A stretch of DNA of 5,104 nt, taken from NCBI GenBank assembly GCA_029256645.1, contig JAQSXM010000282.1, positions 1 to 5,104 on the forward strand, in the 5' to 3' direction. This document shows positions 1 to 3,167 of this stretch, one piece after another. This DNA is from Sporomusa sp. (GTDB lineage Bacteria; Bacillota_C; Negativicutes; Sporomusales; Sporomusaceae). Within the stretch, counting starts at the first letter, position 1; the number at the start of each line of letters is the position of its first letter. The notes under the pieces are model-generated. The model ran no database searches. It was given only the letters and a program-made list of their open reading frames with translations, and had not been told where the DNA came from. A program made the translations under genes and the position numbers.

Positions 1-56
1 CCCAAAGGATTGTGCTCCAATGTGAGCATTTTGAAATTCAAAGTAGTATGGTTCAT
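1..56 (-). CDS. Start of an unidentified protein, cut by the left window edge
   Basis: An ATG at 56-54 opens a reading frame that stays open to the edge, giving 18 complete codons beginning Met-Asn-His-Thr-Thr-Leu. The start is supported by a strong Shine-Dalgarno GGAGGG on the minus strand (63-68), six bases upstream. An AT-rich leader with a TATAAT-like box (136-141) lies further upstream, but no convincing -35 hexamer accompanies it. The 18 residues are too few to name a family and show no signal peptide or recognised motif. It is the downstream neighbour of the decayed HAD gene, with about 215 bases between them, so it is probably transcribed from its own promoter. Only the ribosome binding site and open frame are observed; that it is a real gene is an inference. 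Confidence 0.45.
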   Translation of the reverse strand, partial: MNHTTLNFKMLTLEHNPL

Positions 57-229
57 TCCTCACCCTCCATATATACCTTTGCTTTCATAGGAAAACAGAC
101 ACTCCAGCTAGCTTGCGCCTCTATCCTTATGGATAATTATATCATTTTCACAATAGTTAATGGTTAAAATTGGTTTATCATATTAATTTGCAATTAAATT
201 TTATTTTATTAGGTTTCTTCAAGTATTTC
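57..229 (-). other. AT-rich intergenic leader with a possible -10 box
   Basis: This stretch has no credible gene. Read on the minus strand it contains TATAAT at 141-136, a small TATCC/GGATA hairpin just after it, and the ribosome binding site of the gene starting at 56. A short minus-strand string ending in TAA at 211-209 encodes Ser-Leu-Val-Leu-Glu-Ile-Leu-Glu-Glu-Thr. It resembles the tail of a HAD phosphatase and may be the last remnant of the broken gene at 272-619. Confidence 0.3.
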
Positions 230-274
230 TAAAACCAGACTCAAGAGAACCGTCCCCTTGAGTCTACGGTTTTA
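230..274. repeat. REP-like palindromic element
   Basis: The element is a nested inverted repeat. The outer arms are TAAAACC (230-236) and GGTTTTA (268-274); the inner arms are GACTCAAG (238-245) and CTTGAGTC (257-264), with an 11-base loop containing the GGGACGGTTCT-type core read on the minus strand. Neither strand has a U-run directly after the stem, so an intrinsic terminator is unlikely. From memory, short palindromes with a GGGGACGGTTCT core are scattered in many Bacillota genomes, often next to genes and at their ends. I could not check the copy number here. It sits exactly at the broken 3' end of the HAD gene, which overlaps its last three bases. Confidence 0.6.
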
Positions 275-619
275 AAAAACCAGCAAATAAAAAGGTTTGA
301 GATCATTGAAAAGTTCAATTTTCTTATTTGCATTATTCATATAGATTTTATTGAGACATACAGACATTTCATCAGAGTTTTTCACTAAATCTTTAAGGAT
401 ATCAGTATACCTGCGTATCCTGTATTCATCTCTTGAAATATTTAGAATCAAGAACTCCCTAAATAGTTTTGGCTCAAGAAAATTATATTTTTCCCAAAAT
501 TTCTCCAAATTAATATTAGCTTTTTTCAATGTATTATTTACTTCAATTATTGCATTTTTCTTAGCTTTTTGATAATCACATATTGTATCATCAAGATCAA
601 AAATTATACCTTTGATCAT
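272..619 (-). pseudogene. Truncated HAD-superfamily hydrolase (subfamily IA type)
   Basis: HAD phosphatases hydrolyse phosphomonoesters in the cytoplasm through an aspartyl-phosphate. The N-terminus shows the motif I nucleophile segment IIFDLDDT (about residues 5-12), with both Asp residues, followed by a helical cap region rich in Lys, Asn and Glu. The frame runs to Asp-Leu-Lys-Pro-Phe (about residues 106-110), the point where the chain normally returns to the core domain, then ends after five unrelated residues. The 115-residue length is about half of the usual 210-240. Motif II (Ser/Thr), motif III (Lys) and motif IV (acidic pair) are missing, so catalysis is not expected. The start is supported by AGGAGA at 626-631, seven bases upstream. 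The stop lies against the palindrome at 230-274, and a possible C-terminal relic lies just beyond it. The gene is very AT-rich. A functional short protein cannot be excluded, but decay is the simpler reading. Confidence 0.7.
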
Positions 620-816
620 ATAAATTCTCCTACTTTACATTTGAATTTATTCTGACCCCAAACTATACGGAACCTATACCAACGGTTCCAATCCTATTCC
701 ACTTTCCTCTTGAATTTACATTTCAATAACTCTTCACTTTTATTACATCCGCCTTTAACTGTCTTTTCATAAAATTGCCCTGTATTATAAACATACGCTA
801 GCAAACGAATATTCTT
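620..816. other. Intergenic region with a small palindrome
   Basis: This AT-rich gap between the amidotransferase-like gene and the HAD remnant holds no supported gene. The HAD ribosome binding site is at 626-631. An inverted repeat GGAACC (669-674) / GGTTCC (684-689) with a 9-base loop is present, without a U-run on either strand. I see no clear terminator for the amidotransferase-like gene, whose TAG stop is at 819-817, and no clear promoter for the HAD gene. Confidence 0.35.
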
Positions 817-1533
817 CTACTTGAAATGGAGACTCCGCTCAATTGCACAAGTCAAATACGCTAAAATAAGTTTATGAGGATCTGTAGCTGATGAACTTAG
901 TTGCGGTTGAAATAGTGTAGCTATAAAAAATTTATTTTGTGGTAACTCAAGTATTCTAACCTCATCGTTCTCATCAGTGCCGACTACTTTAAAACCGTTT
1001 TCGTCTATCAATTTTCGATAACTGGGGTTAAGCCCAAAATTACAACTAAAGCGTTCCTCAACTTCTGTTTTGTTATAAAACTTGTAAATCCTTGAGTTTT
1101 TATTTATAAAAATCTTACGTGTTTCTCCAACCAATGAACATGATAGAGCAGTAATGATTAAATTAGAAGCATATGGGGCAGATTCTGCATGTTGTGCATC
1201 ATTCAATCCTAATTTATTCCGGGCATACTCAATAACGGTGTGCTGGAATCCCGCACATGTCCCAATAAAAGGATAATCTTTTTCTCTTGCAAACTGAATT
1301 GCCTTTAGTGCTCCCTGCATGTTCTTATATACTCCAGGTGCACACCAAAATCCATCAAAATTGCCCACACTTTTATCTGTATCTCTTTCCAATAATTCGG
1401 TAGATAACCATTGTAACTCTAAATTAATCCTTAAATAATCTGCACAGTGATTTAATGCTGCATTTGTTGCCTTGTGTGATGGACGTTCTGATTCAAAATC
1501 CCCAATTACTCCTATTTTAATTAAATTGCTCAC
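817..1533 (-). CDS. Class-I glutamine amidotransferase-like protein related to the CTP synthase C-terminal domain
   Basis: This is a 238-residue stand-alone protein with the fold signature of the CTP synthase glutaminase domain. It opens with a beta strand IKIGVIGDF (6-13). DGFWCAPGVYKNMQG (60-74) corresponds to the D-G-hydrophobic-xx-PGG segment of CTP synthase. The nucleophile elbow is FIGTCAGFQH (89-98) with Cys93, and the C-terminal strand is IATLFQPQ (204-211). In active glutaminases this last stretch reads F-H-P-E and supplies the catalytic His and Glu; here both are Gln (209 and 211), so normal glutamine hydrolysis is doubtful. From memory, database entries call this group CTP synthase C-terminal region-related (seleno)protein; no physiological role is established that I know of. 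The synthase domain is absent, so it does not make CTP alone. The start codon is GTG (1533-1531), chosen because GGAGGG (1540-1545) lies six bases upstream. The gene is AT-rich, monocistronic or distantly followed by the HAD remnant, and divergent from the chaperone gene. Confidence 0.8.
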   Translation of the reverse strand: MSNLIKIGVIGDFESERPSHKATNAALNHCADYLRINLELQWLSTELLERDTDKSVGNFDGFWCAPGVYKNMQGALKAIQFAREKDYPFIGTCAGFQHTVIEYARNKLGLNDAQHAESAPYASNLIITALSCSLVGETRKIFINKNSRIYKFYNKTEVEERFSCNFGLNPSYRKLIDENGFKVVGTDENDEVRILELPQNKFFIATLFQPQLSSSATDPHKLILAYLTCAIERSLHFK

Positions 1534-1611
1534 CTGTATCCCTCCAGTATCTTTTCAATTAATTTATGTCAAATACATTCAGGCGCCTACTTGAGAAACA
1601 AAATCAAGAAA

Positions 1612-1641
1612 TTGACAATGTTTTGCCCGCCATGTTACTAT
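1612..1641 (+). promoter_or_regulatory. Predicted sigma-A promoter for the torD leader
   Basis: A perfect -35 hexamer TTGACA (1612-1617) is followed, after an 18-base spacer, by TACTAT (1636-1641), preceded by an extended -10 TG at 1633-1634. Transcription would start near 1648, about 220 bases before the torD start. Immediately upstream is an inverted repeat CTTGA (1590-1594) / TCAAG (1604-1608) and an 8-base palindrome AGGCGCCT (1581-1588), either of which could be an operator. The repeat does not have the four-base spacing of an FNR box. Confidence 0.55.
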
Positions 1642-1647
1642 TAGAGC

Positions 1648-1738
1648 AATAAACTGTGGGCGATTGGCACCGGCTAGAATTAATAACGCGCCATCATTGC
1701 AATAGATTTTTTATATTAGCTGATCAGTATACTAGATG
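1648..1738 (+). promoter_or_regulatory. Untranslated leader ahead of an intrinsic terminator (possible attenuator or small RNA)
   Basis: This roughly 90-base segment lies between the predicted promoter and the terminator and has no ribosome-bound ORF. It can form a stem between GATTGGC (1662-1668) and GCCATC (1690-1695), with one bulged T. Near its end are two adjacent 8-base palindromes, CTGATCAG (1720-1727) and AGTATACT (1726-1733). TTAGC (1716-1720) could pair with GCTAA (1742-1746) in the terminator arm, giving a short candidate anti-terminator. It does not match the conserved parts that I remember of the molybdenum cofactor riboswitch or another named class. It is either a cis-regulator of torD or the body of a short RNA of about 130 bases. 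Confidence 0.35.
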
Positions 1739-1776
1739 AAGGCTAAGATTACCGGAGGTAATCTTGGTCTTTTTTT
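1739..1776 (+). terminator. Strong Rho-independent terminator upstream of torD
   Basis: The arms AAGGCTAAGATTACC (1739-1753) and GGTAATCTTGGTCTT (1757-1771) form a 15-base-pair stem, with two G-U pairs and a GGA triloop, followed by a run of seven T (1770-1776). The inner eight pairs are perfect. No plus-strand gene lies upstream inside the window for it to terminate, so it most likely acts on the transcript from the promoter at 1612-1641. Confidence 0.8.
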
Positions 1777-1828
1777 ATTAGCAAACCTCATTTTAGGTGC
1801 AGGATACATTCAATATATGTCAATTCAG

Positions 1829-1864
1829 TCCCGGTCCTGCTGCCGGATATTAATTTTCGGGAGG
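1829..1864 (+). promoter_or_regulatory. torD ribosome binding site with possible sequestering stem
   Basis: The ribosome binding site GGGAGG (1859-1864) is six bases before the ATG at 1871 and fixes this start. TCCCG (1829-1833) can pair with CGGGA (1858-1862), and TCCT (1835-1838) with AGGA (1862-1865), so the site could be masked. A near-perfect direct repeat GGATATTAAT / GGATATTGAT (1845-1854 and 1863-1872) brackets it. The ribosome binding site is solid; masking is an inference from a short stem. Confidence 0.5.
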
Positions 1865-1870
1865 ATATTG

Positions 1871-2566
1871 ATGGACAAAGAACGATTGGCCTCATGGCTA
1901 CACGAGCGCGAATTTATTTATAGTTTATTAGCCTGCCTGTACAAAGCCAGTCCTGCCACACAGTTATTGAAAACTCTATCGGCAAACCGACTATTAACTA
2001 GTTTAGTGGAGGATTATGAGCCACTGGTGGCCCCTGAGCAAATCGAAGTATATTCAGCCGTGCAACGTCTGCAGGACGAATTAGACCTTGGTCTTAGAAA
2101 TCCCGCAGACTATCAGAAACTGCTGCAAGCTGATTTTAACCATCTGTTTGTCGGTCCCGGGCATTTAGCAGCGCCACCGTGGGAATCGGTGTACCGTTCC
2201 AGGGAGCGGCTGATATTCGGCGAGCAGACGCTGGCTGTGCGGGAATTCTACCGTAGCTTTGGCCTGGAAACCAAGAAACGGCGCAGTGAGCCTGACGATC
2301 ATATTAGCTTAGAGTTGGAATTTATGGCTTGGCTTTGTAAACAAGCGGCAAAACCAGATATTAGTACGGAAAAACTGAACTTATATATGTCCGGGCAAAC
2401 ACGTTTTTTGTCCGGACATATATTGGAGTGGGCTCCCGCTTTATGCGATGATATAAGAAAAGCAGCTGAATTAAACTTTTTCCGCGGGTTGGCTCTACTA
2501 ACAAAGCAATGGCTTAAAGCTGACGCTGCCGACACTGAAATGATTGCAAGTGACTTGATCGTGTAA
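1871..2566 (+). CDS. torD: TorD/DmsD-family molybdoenzyme maturation chaperone
   Basis: This is a cytoplasmic all-helical chaperone of 231 residues, a normal length for the family. TorD/DmsD proteins bind the Tat signal peptide and the apo form of DMSO/TMAO-reductase-type catalytic subunits, hold them for Mo-cofactor insertion, and delay export. Family marks are visible: DFNHLFVGPG (88-97), PPWESVYRS (102-110), VREFY...GL (123-132) and the diagnostic EPDDH (140-144), followed by a long acidic-hydrophobic helix; FLSGHILEWAP (179-189) is the usual C-terminal helix motif. The frame is open back to an ATG at 1736, but that would add 45 residues encoded across a terminator hairpin with no ribosome binding site; the ATG at 1871 follows GGGAGG. 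It converges with dmsB, seven bases apart, and its likely client is the dmsA product. Being on the opposite strand from its client is uncommon for such clusters. Expression may be set by the attenuator-like leader upstream. The exact client is an inference from position. Confidence 0.93.
   Translation: MDKERLASWLHEREFIYSLLACLYKASPATQLLKTLSANRLLTSLVEDYEPLVAPEQIEVYSAVQRLQDELDLGLRNPADYQKLLQADFNHLFVGPGHLAAPPWESVYRSRERLIFGEQTLAVREFYRSFGLETKKRRSEPDDHISLELEFMAWLCKQAAKPDISTEKLNLYMSGQTRFLSGHILEWAPALCDDIRKAAELNFFRGLALLTKQWLKADAADTEMIASDLIV
2383..2423. repeat. Perfect 12-base inverted repeat inside torD
   Basis: ATATATGTCCGG (2383-2394) and CCGGACATATAT (2412-2423) are exact reverse complements with a 17-base spacer. 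The arms encode parts of residues 171-175 and 181-185 of the chaperone. On the minus strand the hairpin lies about 150 bases past the dmsB stop and is followed, after a short gap, by TTTTT (2371-2375), so it might help end or stabilise the dmsAB transcript. Confidence 0.6.
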
Positions 2567-2573
2567 TAGTCTT

Positions 2574-3149
2574 CTACAGGGCGTCACGATGCGGCACTAT
2601 AACCAGGGCAGGCTGAGTCTGCCCGGCAGCAGGCAGTCCCTTTGTCTCATTGGCTTTACCATATTTGTGCTGCAGCTCATCCAGCGGGCCGAAATCAAGC
2701 GCGCGCAGCGGGCAGGAGGCTACGCAGACCGGCGGTTTGCCGGCTGCCAGCTGATCCCGGCACAAGTCACACTTCCCGGTCTTTCTGGTTTCTTTGTTAT
2801 ATTGCGGCGCACCATACGGGCAGCTTTTTACACACTTGCGGCAACCTACACACTTGTCCTGATCAATATATACAATCCCATCGGCTGCCTGTTTTTGAAT
2901 AGCACCAACCGGGCAACTATTAACGCAAACCGGTTTGCGGCAGTGGTTGCAGCTGATGGATGTCCAGAAGGCATACACAGCAGGTATAACAGTTGTATCT
3001 TTTATTTGAAAGCCTCCGCCTGCCGTCTCAGTCACCCGCCGGAACAACTGGCCCGCTTTCAAGTCATGTTTGTCCTTGCAGGCCACCTGGCATGTCTTAC
3101 ACCCGACACAAAACTTCTGTTCCACATAAAAGGCTAATTGCTTTGCCAT
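2574..3149 (-). CDS. dmsB: DMSO reductase iron-sulfur subunit B (four-cluster ferredoxin)
   Basis: DmsB-type proteins carry electrons through four [4Fe-4S] clusters from a quinol-side partner to the molybdenum site of the A subunit. All sixteen Cys ligands are present in this 191-residue chain: C14-C17-C20-C24 (FCVGCKTCQVAC), C67-C70-C75-C79, C100-C103-C106-C110 (CVGCRKC...CPYGAPQY) and C127-C130-C142-C146, followed by the family signature CPLRALDFGPLDEL (146-159). It resembles Escherichia coli DmsB (about 205 residues) along its whole length, with a shorter C-terminal tail. There is no signal peptide, as expected for a subunit exported together with its Tat-bearing partner. The ATG at 3149 has AAGGAG (3159-3164) nine bases upstream, overlapping the end of dmsA. 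The gene follows dmsA with 18 bases between, so the two are co-transcribed. No anchor gene follows it; the stop is seven bases from the end of the convergent chaperone. Its physiological acceptor (DMSO, another S- or N-oxide, or other) cannot be read from this subunit. Confidence 0.94.
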   Translation of the reverse strand: MAKQLAFYVEQKFCVGCKTCQVACKDKHDLKAGQLFRRVTETAGGGFQIKDTTVIPAVYAFWTSISCNHCRKPVCVNSCPVGAIQKQAADGIVYIDQDKCVGCRKCVKSCPYGAPQYNKETRKTGKCDLCRDQLAAGKPPVCVASCPLRALDFGPLDELQHKYGKANETKGLPAAGQTQPALVIVPHRDAL

Positions 3150-3158
3150 GGCTGTATT

Positions 3159-3164
3159 CTCCTT
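3159..3164 (-). promoter_or_regulatory. dmsB ribosome binding site
   Basis: AAGGAG on the minus strand lies nine bases before the dmsB ATG, within the 18-base dmsA-dmsB gap. It fixes the dmsB start and supports translation of dmsB as a second cistron. Confidence 0.7.
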
Positions 3165-3167
3165 CCT

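Noticed and set aside
57..135. Lysine riboswitch, suggested by the minus-strand string GATAGAGGCGCAAG near 110-125
   Set aside because: A full lysine aptamer needs roughly 170 bases with further conserved segments. Only about 60 bases remain before the ATG at 56, and I see none of the other conserved blocks. A degenerate remnant cannot be excluded.
745..800. Short minus-strand ORF downstream of the amidotransferase-like gene
   Set aside because: About 23 codons, with only a weak ribosome binding site and no recognisable motif; expected by chance in AT-rich DNA.
1546..1572. Minus-strand promoter TTGACA (1572-1567) with GATACT (1551-1546) for the amidotransferase-like gene
   Set aside because: The spacer is only 15 bases and the start of transcription would fall in the Shine-Dalgarno sequence, so it is unlikely to drive normal translation.
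1736..1870. N-terminal extension of the chaperone by 45 residues from the ATG at 1736
   Set aside because: The extension is encoded across the terminator hairpin, has no ribosome binding site, and is hydrophobic and Cys-containing, unlike the TorD N-terminus. The ATG at 1871 has GGGAGG six bases upstream.
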